From CALOCY01 sp942491975 (GTDB lineage Bacteria > Bacteroidota > Bacteroidia > Bacteroidales > Prolixibacteraceae), in NCBI GenBank assembly GCA_942491975.1, contig CALOCY010000004.1:1984001-2048000 (forward strand): DNA of 64,000 nt. Reading direction: 5' to 3'. Below are positions 27,192 through 35,900 of this stretch, piece by piece. Both the position numbers and the translations under genes were made by a program. Within the stretch, counting starts at the first letter, position 1. Each line of letters begins with the position of its first letter. Below the pieces are notes generated by a model, which was not told the origin of the DNA, did no database searches, and was given only the letters and a program-made list of their open reading frames with translations.

Positions 27192-27523
27192 AAATTTCAT
27201 CCTTTTAAAAATAGATTCAGAAAGCAAGACACAAGAAACAAAGTGAGCTACCTCGCAGCAGAGCTGTCGAGGCATCAAAAATAAATTCTTTTTTGATCGA
27301 CGCAAGCATCTGATTATTAAATCATTTATCCCAATACGCTCCCAACCTTCGGTGCGGGACAAGTTGTGCTACCGGGATTTCTGCCCGAATCGTTCAGGCG
27401 GGCATTCAACTTATAAATTTCAATGCACTACGTTTTTGATCCGCGATAATCATCGGGATTGAGTTTCACCAATAAAAAAGAACAATCCCGTTCAGAAGTG
27501 AATGAAGATTAATGCGAAATCTG
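27192..27523. other. Intergenic region, 332 bp, no gene seen
   Basis: No gene was found. The stretch is mixed in base composition and has short imperfect inverted repeats (for example CTCGCAGCAGAGCTGTCGAG near 27250). It may be decayed sequence between the MATE and HEAT-repeat genes. Confidence 0.5.
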
Positions 27524-27531
27524 TAAATTTG
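27524..27531 (+). promoter_or_regulatory. -7 element of the HEAT-repeat gene
   Basis: TAAATTTG is a perfect TAnnTTTG, ending 23 bp before the ATG at 27555. Confidence 0.45.
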
Positions 27532-27554
27532 CACTTCACACCAAAGTAGTTTTC

Positions 27555-28076
27555 ATGAAAGAAAAACATACGGTCAACAAAGAGCTTTTAGCCGGACTTC
27601 AATCAGATGCACCTCAATTGGTTACCGACACAATCAATAAATTAGCCGAATCAGGCAACAGTGCCTATATCCCTTTTCTGCTTGAGTTGATGCAGTCAAC
27701 AAATGTGCCGGAGGTAAAAGGACGCATTGTAAAATTGCTTTCCGAGCTTAAACATTCTGATGCTATTCCCCTGATGGCAGAAGCCATAAGAGATGAAAAA
27801 TACCATTCTGACCTGAAAGAACTGGTCTCATCGTGCTGGGAGAACAGCCTTGATTTTAGCGAACATATCATCCTGTTTGTCGACCTTGTCATCAACAAAG
27901 ACTTTTTAGTTGCTTTTGAAGCATTCACCGTTATTGAAAACCTGGAGAGTAAAATTGAACCTGCTGTTCAGGAGAAAGCATTGGAGAAGATCAACAATGC
28001 CCTGCCTTCTATCACTGAAGATAAACGTCCGCTTTTGGAAGAGTTGATAATACTTATTCCAAAATTACCGCTTTAA
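27555..28076 (+). CDS. HEAT-repeat domain protein
   Basis: This 173-residue soluble helical protein has HEAT-like repeats, for example YIPFLLELMQSTNVPEVKGR near 37 and AIPLMAEAIRDEKYHSDLKE near 72. Such scaffolds bind other proteins, but no partner is visible. A similar single-domain HEAT protein is common in Bacteroidetes. It has its own promoter and ends before an 18-bp perfect hairpin that separates it from the convergent dihydroorotate-dehydrogenase-like gene. The function is unknown. Confidence 0.82.
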   Translation: MKEKHTVNKELLAGLQSDAPQLVTDTINKLAESGNSAYIPFLLELMQSTNVPEVKGRIVKLLSELKHSDAIPLMAEAIRDEKYHSDLKELVSSCWENSLDFSEHIILFVDLVINKDFLVAFEAFTVIENLESKIEPAVQEKALEKINNALPSITEDKRPLLEELIILIPKLPL

Positions 28077-28120
28077 CTATTATTGGGCACAGGACAAAAA
28101 ACCATTCAAAGCTGTTCTGG

Positions 28121-28160
28121 CATAAAGAGAAAGGAGCTTTTCAGCTCCTTTCTCTTTATG
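28121..28160. terminator. Long perfect hairpin, bidirectional terminator
   Basis: An 18-bp perfect stem (28121-28138 with 28143-28160) encloses a 4-base loop TTTC. It lies between two convergent genes. No long T run follows directly, so it may also act as an mRNA end-stabilising hairpin. Confidence 0.75.
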
Positions 28161-28169
28161 TTTTCATGC

Positions 28170-29156
28170 TTATTTTCTATTCGAAAAGTATTTCATAAAC
28201 TGTGCACGTTCGTACAGTACAGGGTTATCAATGCGCTTATAGCTAAGCTTACCCCGAAAATCATTTAACGAGTTATAGTCCCACTTCTTCATGAATAGTT
28301 CCAAATCGTCCAGCACCTCTTTTATTTTTTCTACCCCGTTTATATACAATGTAGAGCAAAGTTGAACAACCTGTGCCCCCGCCAACAGTTGCTTTAAGAC
28401 ACCATCGCCATCATGAATCCCTGTTGATGCAGCAACTTCCATATTGGGTACTGCCGAAGTGATCATGCCTGTCCAGCGCAATGACCGGCGAATATCCGAT
28501 GGTGTACTAAACACCTCCGAGGAGGTCATTTTCAGGTTTTCCAGGTCAATATCCGGCTCATAAAAACGGTTAAACATCACTACGGCTTTTGCACCATGAG
28601 CATAGAGTTTATCGACCATACCCGCCAGGTTGGTGAAATAGGAACCTATTTTCACAGCTACCGGTATCGTTACCTGTTTTTTTACCTCATCCACTATTTT
28701 CAGGTAAAGGTGCTCCATTTTTTCTGATGATGTACGGGGATCAACAGAGACGACAAACACATTCAATTCCAATGCATCGGCACCGGCCTGTTCAATCTCT
28801 TTTGCAAACGACACCCATTCTGAGGCATCAACACAGTTTATACTGGCAATGACCGGAATATCAACAATTGATTTTGCATCTTTTATCAATTGCAGGTAAT
28901 GCTGCAATGAATTATCACGGGTATAGGCTTTAATGTAATCTTCGGCCTCGGGATAACCGGTATTGTGCTGATTGTAAAGAATCTGACTGATCTCATTATT
29001 GATCTGTTCTTCAAAAAGTGACTTAAGCACTACCGCCCCTGCCCCGTTTTCTGCCAATTCTTTAATTTTTTCTGCCGATTGTGTCAGTCCGGAACTGGCA
29101 GCAACAATAGGGTTTTTCAGTTTTAACCCCATGTAAGTGGTTTCCAGGTTTGCCAT
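28170..29156 (-). CDS. Dihydroorotate dehydrogenase-like flavoprotein
   Basis: This 328-residue protein with a TIM-barrel FMN fold resembles class 1 dihydroorotate dehydrogenases. It starts METTYMGLKLKNPIVAASSGLT after MANL, and ASINC is near residue 108. The C-terminal phosphate-binding pattern (LLAGAQVVQLCSTLY) fits FMN binding. Bacteroidetes carry this as a second copy, and its true substrate has not been established. It stands alone with a strong promoter (TTTG-N19-TATTTTTG). Assignment to pyrimidine synthesis is uncertain because no other pyr gene is near. Confidence 0.88.
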   Translation of the reverse strand: MANLETTYMGLKLKNPIVAASSGLTQSAEKIKELAENGAGAVVLKSLFEEQINNEISQILYNQHNTGYPEAEDYIKAYTRDNSLQHYLQLIKDAKSIVDIPVIASINCVDASEWVSFAKEIEQAGADALELNVFVVSVDPRTSSEKMEHLYLKIVDEVKKQVTIPVAVKIGSYFTNLAGMVDKLYAHGAKAVVMFNRFYEPDIDLENLKMTSSEVFSTPSDIRRSLRWTGMITSAVPNMEVAASTGIHDGDGVLKQLLAGAQVVQLCSTLYINGVEKIKEVLDDLELFMKKWDYNSLNDFRGKLSYKRIDNPVLYERAQFMKYFSNRK

Positions 29157-29178
29157 AAATAGTCTTTTTCGTTTATAC

Positions 29179-29209
29179 CAAAAATATCGGTTTTTGATTG
29201 AAATACAAA
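29179..29209 (-). promoter_or_regulatory. Promoter with both boxes, TTTG-N19-TATTTTTG
   Basis: On the minus strand, TTTG (29206-29209) and TATTTTTG (29179-29186) are 19 bp apart, the exact Bacteroidetes spacing. The ATG lies 22 bp downstream. Confidence 0.75.
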
Positions 29210-29346
29210 TAACAAATTGTGCTTTTTGCTGCTAATATAACCCGTAGCTTTAGCTGTGGTATTTTACGATCATTTGATAGTAAAAAACCGTTTAAGCGAT
29301 TTTCAAATAGCATGGATGATTTCTTAATTCCCACGGTTATATAATA

Positions 29347-31008
29347 CTAATGTACGCCCAACAACTCTTTGGCATTACTTATTGCAGCCTCGGTAGGCTG
29401 TTCGCCACTGAGCATTTTTGCCAGTTCAACCACCCGCTCATGTTTATCTAACAAGCGAATGTCCGAAACGGTTTCATACGTACCCTCTTTTTTATACACC
29501 AGGTAATGAAAATGACCTTTCCCGGCTACCTGGGGCAGGTGGGTGATATTAATCAGTTGTATACCTTCCGACATATCACGCAAAATACCTCCCATTTTTC
29601 CGGCAATTTCACCCGATACACCTGTATCTATTTCATCGAATATTATGGTAGGCAGTGTTTTTGATTTGCTTAGCAATGATTTTACGGCAAGCATTACGCG
29701 GGAGATCTCCCCTCCTGAAGCAATTTTCGAAACTTCCTGCAATCCAACATTTTTATTGGCCGAAAACAGAAAGCTTACAGTATCTCTCCCGTTGTCAGAA
29801 AATCTGTCTGTCTGGTCTGTTTTTACCTCAAAACGCACATGAAGCATTCCGAGTAAACGCAATAGCTGCTCTACACGCTGCTCTACACGGGAGGCTACTT
29901 CCTTCCGGTTTCCCGATATTTGTTCCGCCAAATCCGCTACCATCAATGTTGTTGCCCCTATTTTGGTTTTTATAGTAGCAATTTCATTATCGCAAGAGGT
30001 TACCGATCGTATTTTTTCTTCAAATTGATCCCTAAGTTCAATGAGTTCTTTTACCGAACCTGCACGATGCTTCTGTTGTAGCATATAAATAGCATCCAGT
30101 CGCTGTGTAATCTCCTCTATGCGTTCCGGATTGTACTCTACCTGTTCGGCAATACGTCCTGCTTCCGAAGCGATATCCTGCATCTCATAATATGCACTCT
30201 CTGTGCGCTGTGCCAATTGAGCAGCTTCTTTGTGGTAATCGACCAGTTTACCCAATAAACCCTGTGCTTCTTTTAGCGCAATCAATACATTGCCCGTATT
30301 ATCGCCGTTAAGAATTGTTGCTACCCCCGAGAGGTTACCTTTGATTTCTTCGGAATTGTTTAGTGCTTTCAGTTCTTCTTCAAGTGCTTCCTGTTCTCCT
30401 TCACGCAGTTTTAATTCATCAAGCTGCTGAAACTGAAATTGGAAATAGTCCAAATCAGCACGCACCTTTTCAGCCCCTTCTTCGAGTGCCTTTAATGCCG
30501 ACTTCAGTGCTGTCAATTCTTTAAATACTTCTCTATACTTTTCCAGCAATGTTTCATGTCCGGCTACGGCATCAAGCACATTAAGCTGAAACAGGTGATT
30601 GCCCAGCTCAAGGTTTTGATGTTGTGAATGGATATCAATAAGGCGTATCCCCAGCTGTTTCATTACGGATAAAGAGACCGGGGTATCGTTGATGAATGCC
30701 CTTGATTTTCCTGCTGCACTTATTTCGCGCCGCATAATTATCTGTTCATCGTAGTCAAGGTCATTTACTTCAAAAAAAGATTCCAACCTGTAGCCATTTG
30801 CACTAAAAGTGCCCTCCACGAGGCATTTTGTTGTATTGTCTTTTAGCACTGAGGTATCTGCACGTTGCCCAAGTATAAGGTTTAATGCACCCAATAAGAT
30901 TGACTTACCAGCACCTGTTTCGCCGGTAATAATGTTGAATCCGGGCCTGAAAGCAATGTCCAGTTCTTTTATGAGGGCATAATTTGTAATCTGCAACCGG
31001 GATAACAC
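29347..31008 (-). CDS. recN: DNA repair protein RecN
   Basis: This 553-residue SMC-like ATPase acts in double-strand break repair. Walker A GETGAGKS is at 29-36, after MLSRLQITNYALIKELDI. A long coiled-coil middle (about 155-365) follows. The signature ASGGEISRVMLA is near 450 and Walker B IIFDEIDTGVSG near 475. The end has the usual ITHLPQVAGKG. It is the last gene of a conserved Bacteroidetes block of bamD, rpoZ, coaBC, DUF4835 and recN, 18 bp after the DUF4835 gene. Confidence 0.96.
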   Translation of the reverse strand: MLSRLQITNYALIKELDIAFRPGFNIITGETGAGKSILLGALNLILGQRADTSVLKDNTTKCLVEGTFSANGYRLESFFEVNDLDYDEQIIMRREISAAGKSRAFINDTPVSLSVMKQLGIRLIDIHSQHQNLELGNHLFQLNVLDAVAGHETLLEKYREVFKELTALKSALKALEEGAEKVRADLDYFQFQFQQLDELKLREGEQEALEEELKALNNSEEIKGNLSGVATILNGDNTGNVLIALKEAQGLLGKLVDYHKEAAQLAQRTESAYYEMQDIASEAGRIAEQVEYNPERIEEITQRLDAIYMLQQKHRAGSVKELIELRDQFEEKIRSVTSCDNEIATIKTKIGATTLMVADLAEQISGNRKEVASRVEQRVEQLLRLLGMLHVRFEVKTDQTDRFSDNGRDTVSFLFSANKNVGLQEVSKIASGGEISRVMLAVKSLLSKSKTLPTIIFDEIDTGVSGEIAGKMGGILRDMSEGIQLINITHLPQVAGKGHFHYLVYKKEGTYETVSDIRLLDKHERVVELAKMLSGEQPTEAAISNAKELLGVH

Positions 31009-31026
31009 GATTAGTCCTCCTATGGT

Positions 31027-31938
31027 TTATAATCCATCCGTTTGTACAATCGTCGCATACTTCGATGCATTGGAAGGATCAATTTCATTTAGTATGGCCA
31101 TCACCCTGTTTTTTTCATCTGAAAACGACTTGGTGAATATGTTGGCAATCTCTGTAGCTTTAGCATCAAAAAACATCTGTGTTATATAGAGGTATGACCG
31201 TACCCGATATACCCGCTGGAGACTACGTAATGCTTCAAAAATCTCACCTCTCCCATCTTCGGGTTTATCAGCCATTATATCCAGTCCAAGCCTGTGATAA
31301 CGATATAGTGCGTCACGATAAGCACTGTATGATTTGTTCAGTATGTTTTCGACCAGCCAATAGCGATTTTTCTCACTTTCAAACGCTTTCCATCCACGCT
31401 CACGGGCACTTTGTGAGTTGTTTACAATGTTACGTGCTTTCTGGTAATATTCTGTCCCCCCCATTGAGGAGTAGGTATCGTAATCGAACCCGAGGACAAT
31501 ATAAATATAGTACGCCAATATGCTGGTCAGGTTATCACGATTGGTTTTTTCATCAAATTCGAGCTGTTGAAATTCGACATAACGCACATGAAAATCTTCA
31601 TCTTTAATGTTCAATACCGTAGTTTTATACGATGCATTGTAGACTGCTCTCCGCAGTTGAATCTGTATGCTTCCTTTAAATTCATCGGATGATACCTGCT
31701 GTGTAAATTGAATCCGAAAATTGCATTCAATACGTTCATTTTGTCGATACGTATGATTGGTCCATTTTCGGTTGTTGATGAACTCACGAATATCAGCACT
31801 CATTGTACGGAATACATTTTGATTGACCCCTTTGATATTCTGACCCGAAACACTTACGTTGCACCTCAACTCCTGTGCACCAGCCACCGAAAAAAGCCCA
31901 AAAACAAGAATGTATATAAAAAGAATACGCTTCATCAT
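31027..31938 (-). CDS. DUF4835 protein (PorD-like)
   Basis: This 303-residue secreted protein has a signal peptide (MKRILFIYILVFGLFSVAG after an extra M, cleavage near GAQE). The opening ELRCNVSVSGQNIKGVN and the IEFLEFTEKTNRDN-like middle (VEFQQLEFDEKTNRDN) match DUF4835. In Bacteroidetes this family sits between coaBC and recN and has been linked by name to type IX secretion (PorD). The mechanism is not known to me, so the PorD label is tentative. It is 35 bp after the coaB part and 18 bp before recN. Confidence 0.82.
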   Translation of the reverse strand: MMKRILFIYILVFGLFSVAGAQELRCNVSVSGQNIKGVNQNVFRTMSADIREFINNRKWTNHTYRQNERIECNFRIQFTQQVSSDEFKGSIQIQLRRAVYNASYKTTVLNIKDEDFHVRYVEFQQLEFDEKTNRDNLTSILAYYIYIVLGFDYDTYSSMGGTEYYQKARNIVNNSQSARERGWKAFESEKNRYWLVENILNKSYSAYRDALYRYHRLGLDIMADKPEDGRGEIFEALRSLQRVYRVRSYLYITQMFFDAKATEIANIFTKSFSDEKNRVMAILNEIDPSNASKYATIVQTDGL

Positions 31939-31973
31939 AATCTCTTTGTAATAAAATATAAAAATAACAAATC

Positions 31974-32621
31974 TTACCCTGTAATCAGCCCTCGTGACTG
32001 CATTCTTTCAATAATACAATCAACAATATCGCAGGCTGCTTCTTTCTTACTCTTTAACTCAAAAGCCTGAATATTATTGTCTTTATCCACTATTGTTATT
32101 TTGTTTGTGTCGCCCTGAAAACCTGCCCCTTCATCTTTCAATGAGTTCAATACTATAACATCAAGCCGTTTTTTTTTCAGCTTCCGGCGTGCATTGGCTA
32201 TTTCGTTCTGTGTTTCAAGAGCAAATCCGATCATAAACTGGTCATCACGCTTTTGCTCTCCCAAAGTTGCGGCAATATCAGGGGTAGGTTTCAATTTTAG
32301 AATCAGATCATCCTTTCCCCGTTTCACTTTTTCATCAAACGATACTTCTGGTGTAAAATCGGCAACAGCTGCACATAGCACCGCACCATCACATTGCTTA
32401 AATGCCTCAACCGAAACATTATACATCTCTTCTGCCGAAGTAATGTCAATACGTTTAATATTGGGGTGATTTACAGTTAATTGCGTTGGTCCAGAAACAA
32501 GGATTACATCAGCCCCCTTTTCCGCCAATACACGGGCAATGGCATATCCCATCTTACCGGAAGAGTAATTTCCGATAAAGCGCACAGGGTCTATTTTCTC
32601 GTGAGTAGGCCCGGCTGTCAC
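31974..32621 (-). CDS. coaBC: CoaB part: phosphopantothenate-cysteine ligase domain (split from CoaC by frameshift)
   Basis: This frame holds the ligase half of CoaBC, which joins cysteine to 4'-phosphopantothenate in coenzyme A synthesis. It opens VTAGPTHEKIDPVRFIGNYSSG and has MIGFALETQNE near residue 133. The native protein would be fused to the decarboxylase half. Here a stop and a frameshift at an A10 run (32643-32652) separate them; one extra A would restore EKKKLKAKTFLVTAG. As a separate gene it would start at GTG 32621 and miss the first beta strand (KTFL). Whether it is made by slippage, by re-initiation or only appears split is open. Confidence 0.85.
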   Translation of the reverse strand: MTAGPTHEKIDPVRFIGNYSSGKMGYAIARVLAEKGADVILVSGPTQLTVNHPNIKRIDITSAEEMYNVSVEAFKQCDGAVLCAAVADFTPEVSFDEKVKRGKDDLILKLKPTPDIAATLGEQKRDDQFMIGFALETQNEIANARRKLKKKRLDVIVLNSLKDEGAGFQGDTNKITIVDKDNNIQAFELKSKKEAACDIVDCIIERMQSRGLITG

Positions 32622-32638
32622 CAGAAAGGTTTTAGCCT

Positions 32639-33193
32639 TTAGTTTTTTTTTTCAGAAAAGTAGTTGTCCAGAAATTCAACAATTTTTTCCGGCTCTTCCA
32701 TACGGCCTTTTCCGTGAAGCCCGCTGGCCAATACGCCACTTCCCGGTTCAATAATTGTGTTTCCGTATGATTTGAGGGTTTCTATATTTTGTTGAGTGGA
32801 AGGATGGGCAAACATATCGAGATCCATAGCCGGAGCAATAAATACCGGACATTTAGCTGACATGTATGTGGTAACAAGCATATTATCGGCAATACCATTG
32901 GCCATTTTACCCAATGTGGCAGCTGTAACAGGAGCTATAAGCAACGCATCAGCCCACATACCCAAATCGACATGGCTGTTCCAGGTACCGTCATTTGCTG
33001 CAAAAAATTCACTTACAACAGACCTCCCTGATAAAGCAGAGAGTGTAACCGGGGTAATAAATTCTTTGCCTGCAGGCGTAATCACCACCTGTACTTCTGC
33101 ACCCTCTTTTATCAATAACCGTAAAAGATAAGCTGCCTTGTAGGCAGCTATGCTTCCGGTTATTCCCAATATTATTTTTTTTCCTTTTAGCAT
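32639..33193 (-). CDS. coaBC: CoaC part: phosphopantothenoylcysteine decarboxylase domain (split from CoaB by frameshift)
   Basis: This 184-residue frame is the FMN-dependent decarboxylase half, converting 4'-phosphopantothenoylcysteine to 4'-phosphopantetheine. It opens LGITGSIAAYKAAYLL. The catalytic His is in NSHVDLGMWADALLIAPVTA, and PAMD is near residue 122. It ends early at FSEKKN after an A10 run, right where the ligase domain should begin. The upstream rpoZ gene ends 20 bp before its start. The domain itself looks intact. Two separate polypeptides might still work, since other organisms encode CoaB and CoaC apart. Confidence 0.88.
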   Translation of the reverse strand: MLKGKKIILGITGSIAAYKAAYLLRLLIKEGAEVQVVITPAGKEFITPVTLSALSGRSVVSEFFAANDGTWNSHVDLGMWADALLIAPVTAATLGKMANGIADNMLVTTYMSAKCPVFIAPAMDLDMFAHPSTQQNIETLKSYGNTIIEPGSGVLASGLHGKGRMEEPEKIVEFLDNYFSEKKN

Positions 33194-33213
33194 GAAAAAC
33201 AGATCAGTTTTTC

Positions 33214-33543
33214 TTATTCAGCTTTTTCTTTTGCCGGATTACGGTAATAAACCTGATCATCTTCAAATTCCTGCATCGCAATAAGGGTCGATTTAGGCAA
33301 CCGCTCGTAATAACGCGAAATTTCAATCTGTTCACGGTTTTCAAATACCTCCTCCAGATTGTCAGAATATGAAGCAAACTCCTGCAACTTTTGATTCAGT
33401 TCTTCTTTCATCTCCGAAGAAATCTGATTAGCCCTTTTGGCAACCACCATTATTGACTCATACACATTACCTGTACCCTGATTAAGGATACCCAAGTCTC
33501 TCGGAACAGTTGTCGAAGGTGCTTTTGTCTTCTTATAATCCAT
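33214..33543 (-). CDS. rpoZ: RNA polymerase subunit omega
   Basis: This 109-residue protein matches the Bacteroidetes form of RpoZ, with the N-terminal MDYKKTKAPSTTVPRDLG and VYESIMVVAKRANQIS. Omega helps fold beta' and assemble RNA polymerase. The length and the acidic middle (YSDNLEEVFENREQIE) fit. It is 20 bp upstream of the coaC part and 10 bp downstream of bamD, so it lies in the same conserved operon. Confidence 0.92.
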   Translation of the reverse strand: MDYKKTKAPSTTVPRDLGILNQGTGNVYESIMVVAKRANQISSEMKEELNQKLQEFASYSDNLEEVFENREQIEISRYYERLPKSTLIAMQEFEDDQVYYRNPAKEKAE

Positions 33544-33553
33544 CTTCGTAAAT

Positions 33554-34366
33554 CTAATTTATAGTGTCTTCTGTTTTAATATTCAATTGTTTGGCAAGGT
33601 CTCTATACATTCTTTCAGCATCCTTGCTGTATTTGCTTTCAGGAAATTCGTCAACGAAAGCATAATATTCATCAAATGCCTCGTTTAAACGTGCCCTTTT
33701 TTTCTCCTCTACACTTTTTGTCCCCAATAAATATTTTGATTCAAGCAGCATAAACATCAGCTCTTCACGGTATTTTGTTTCAGGGTATTCATTAATGCTG
33801 TTATTCAGTGCAATAACTGCCGCCTTGTAATAGCCAAAATCAAAATACATTTTCCCGTTCAGGTATGATTTATATACCAGTTTATCTTTCAATTCATCAA
33901 TCAAACGCTTAGACTCTTCCACCCTTTCACTCATGGGATAAAGATTTATAAACAGTTGCAGGGCATCTATCGCCTCTGACGAGACAGTTTGGTCAAGCCT
34001 TGGTTTGGGAGAGTCCAGATAATAACAGTAACCAACCATAAACTGAGACTCTTCGGCATATTCGCTACGCGGGTACTCTTTCACGAGGTTTTTGAAGTAA
34101 TATCCCGCCGATATGTAGTCGCGTTGACCCATATAGCTCTTTGCATAATAGTAATAAATGTCATCGGCTTTACTGGTTCCCCTGTAAATACGGGTCAAAT
34201 CAGCAAACAGGCTTACGGCCTTTGCATGCTCTTCATTTTCGTAATACTCAACAGCCTTTTTATACTTGTATTCAGAGTCAGTGCTCTGTAATACCTTATT
34301 GTAATCACCACACGATGTTATTACGATCGCTGTCAATCCTATTATAAATGCTTTATACACTTTCAT
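33554..34366 (-). CDS. bamD: Outer-membrane assembly lipoprotein BamD
   Basis: This lipoprotein works with BamA to insert beta-barrel proteins into the outer membrane. The ATG at 34364-34366 gives MKVYKAFIIGLTAIVITSCGDY, with the lipobox Cys at 19; an ATG at 34390 is upstream of the lipobox by an odd 8 residues. The 270-residue length fits. Tetratricopeptide-like helices follow, for example YKKAVEYYENEEHAKAVSLF near 37 and DDIYYYYAKSYMGQRDYISA near 68. A -7 box TATCTTTG lies at 34380-34387. It is divergent from the oxoamine synthase gene. Confidence 0.93.
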   Translation of the reverse strand: MKVYKAFIIGLTAIVITSCGDYNKVLQSTDSEYKYKKAVEYYENEEHAKAVSLFADLTRIYRGTSKADDIYYYYAKSYMGQRDYISAGYYFKNLVKEYPRSEYAEESQFMVGYCYYLDSPKPRLDQTVSSEAIDALQLFINLYPMSERVEESKRLIDELKDKLVYKSYLNGKMYFDFGYYKAAVIALNNSINEYPETKYREELMFMLLESKYLLGTKSVEEKKRARLNEAFDEYYAFVDEFPESKYSKDAERMYRDLAKQLNIKTEDTIN

Positions 34367-34379
34367 TTGAAACATTTTG

Positions 34380-34387
34380 CAAAGATA
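34380..34387 (-). promoter_or_regulatory. -7 element of the bamD operon
   Basis: The minus strand reads TATCTTTG, a perfect TAnnTTTG. It ends 13 bp upstream of the ATG at 34366 and supports that start. Confidence 0.5.
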
Positions 34388-34466
34388 CATTTTTTTTCAT
34401 TTTTATCAGTCGTGAAAAGTATAGTTTTCTTATGAAGGGCGCAATACCTTTAATAATATTTAACAA

Positions 34467-34497
34467 TTTGCCGGTACAGCAAAAAAGATTACTTTTG
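34467..34497 (+). promoter_or_regulatory. Promoter TTTG-N19-TACTTTTG
   Basis: TTTG at 34467-34470 and TACTTTTG at 34490-34497 are exactly 19 bp apart. The GTG start of the oxoamine synthase follows 30 bp downstream, so translation from any upstream ATG is excluded for this transcript. Confidence 0.8.
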
Positions 34498-34527
34498 CAT
34501 CTGTTTAATTTTAAAAATAAAAGTACT

Positions 34528-35781
34528 GTGGATATTTTTGATAAAATTAAAACTGCACAAGGAAATATAGGTCAATATAAAAAGCAGGCTCACGGATATT
34601 TTACTTTTCCAAAACTGGAAGGAGAGATTGCTGCACGCATGAAATTCAGGGGAAAAGAGGTACTAACATGGAGTTTAAATAATTATCTTGGGTTAGGCAA
34701 CCATCCTGAAGTACGAAAAGCTGATGCCGATGCTGCTGCTGAATGGGGATTGGCATACCCGATGGGGGCAAGAATGATGTCAGGACAGACCAGCAAACAC
34801 GAAGAGCTGGAGCAGGCATTGGCCGATTTCGTTGGTAAACCCGATGCCTTTTTGCTAAATTTTGGTTACCAGGGAATGGTCTCCATTATTGATGCAATTT
34901 GCGGCAGAAACGACGTTATTGTATACGATTCGGAATCACATGCCTGTATTCTTGACGGTGTAAGGCTTCATATGGGGAAACGCTTTGTGTACCCACATAA
35001 CAATATTGAAAACCTGAAAAAACAACTCGAACGTGCAACCAAACTTGTTGAACAGACAGGTGGGGGTATACTCGTTATCACCGAGGGTGTTTTTGGTATG
35101 TCGGGCGACCTTGGAAAGCTTGACAAAATTACAGAATTGAAAAAACAATTCAATTTCCGCCTGTTGGTTGATGATGCTCATGGTTTTGGGACAATGGGTA
35201 AAACAGGTGCCGGGACACCTGAACAGTTGGGCGTAACCGATCAGGTTGATATTCTTTTTGGCACATTTGCCAAAGCAATGGCCGGTATTGGCGCTTTTGT
35301 TGCATGCGACGAAGAAGTATGTGATTTCTTACGTTACAATATGCGTTCACAAACATTTGCCAAATCGTTGCCGATGCCTATGGTTATTGGTGCACTGAAG
35401 CGTTTAGAGATGTTGCGTACCCAGCCGGAGCATAAAGAAAAGCTCTGGGCTATTGTAACTGCCCTGCAAAAAGGCCTTAAAGATCATGGATTCAATCTTG
35501 GAGTAACAGAATCACCCGTAACCCCGGTATATCTTTCAGGGAGTGTAGCTGAAGGGACAAACGTGGTGATGGACCTGCGGGAGAATTACAACATTTTCTG
35601 CTCGATTGTGGTTTATCCGGTAATCCCTAAAGGGGAATTATTGTTACGCCTTATTCCAACGGCAATGCATACCCCAGAAGATGTTGAGTATACCATTAAT
35701 GCTTTTGCCGAAGTACGTAAAAAGCTTGAAGATGGTAAGTATTCAACAACACAATTTGCCGATGTATTTGGAAATAAATAA
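34528..35781 (+). CDS. Alpha-oxoamine synthase (serine palmitoyltransferase / cysteate acyltransferase type)
   Basis: This 417-residue PLP enzyme of the family that condenses an amino acid with an acyl-CoA is related to KBL, AONS and serine palmitoyltransferase. The GTG at 34528 (MDIFDKIKTAQGN) fits the promoter and relatives; an in-frame ATG at 34348 would add 60 residues upstream of the promoter. NYLGLGNHPEVR, VDDAHGFGTMG (PLP contact), and the PLP-Lys motif FGTFAKAMAG are all present. In Bacteroidetes close relatives are proposed to make the base of sphingolipids or of sulfonolipids from cysteate. The sequence does not decide between them. A terminator follows. Confidence 0.85.
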   Translation: MDIFDKIKTAQGNIGQYKKQAHGYFTFPKLEGEIAARMKFRGKEVLTWSLNNYLGLGNHPEVRKADADAAAEWGLAYPMGARMMSGQTSKHEELEQALADFVGKPDAFLLNFGYQGMVSIIDAICGRNDVIVYDSESHACILDGVRLHMGKRFVYPHNNIENLKKQLERATKLVEQTGGGILVITEGVFGMSGDLGKLDKITELKKQFNFRLLVDDAHGFGTMGKTGAGTPEQLGVTDQVDILFGTFAKAMAGIGAFVACDEEVCDFLRYNMRSQTFAKSLPMPMVIGALKRLEMLRTQPEHKEKLWAIVTALQKGLKDHGFNLGVTESPVTPVYLSGSVAEGTNVVMDLRENYNIFCSIVVYPVIPKGELLLRLIPTAMHTPEDVEYTINAFAEVRKKLEDGKYSTTQFADVFGNK

Positions 35782-35800
35782 TGACTTTTACATATCCAAT

Positions 35801-35830
35801 AAGAAAGCCACCCGAAAAGGTGGCTTTCTT
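35801..35830. terminator. Terminator of the oxoamine synthase gene
   Basis: A 12-bp perfect stem, AAGAAAGCCACC/GGTGGCTTTCTT, encloses the 6-base loop CGAAAA at 35813-35818. It lies 20 bp beyond the stop. Confidence 0.8.
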
Positions 35831-35900
35831 AATTTCTATCAATTGTCCAGTCCTAAATAACCGTTACAGGTTTATTGGACTAGTCACAATCCTGCTACTT

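Noticed and set aside
34348..34527. 60-residue N-terminal extension of the oxoamine synthase
   Set aside because: It contains the promoter (34467-34497) and does not match the family; the GTG at 34528 fits better.
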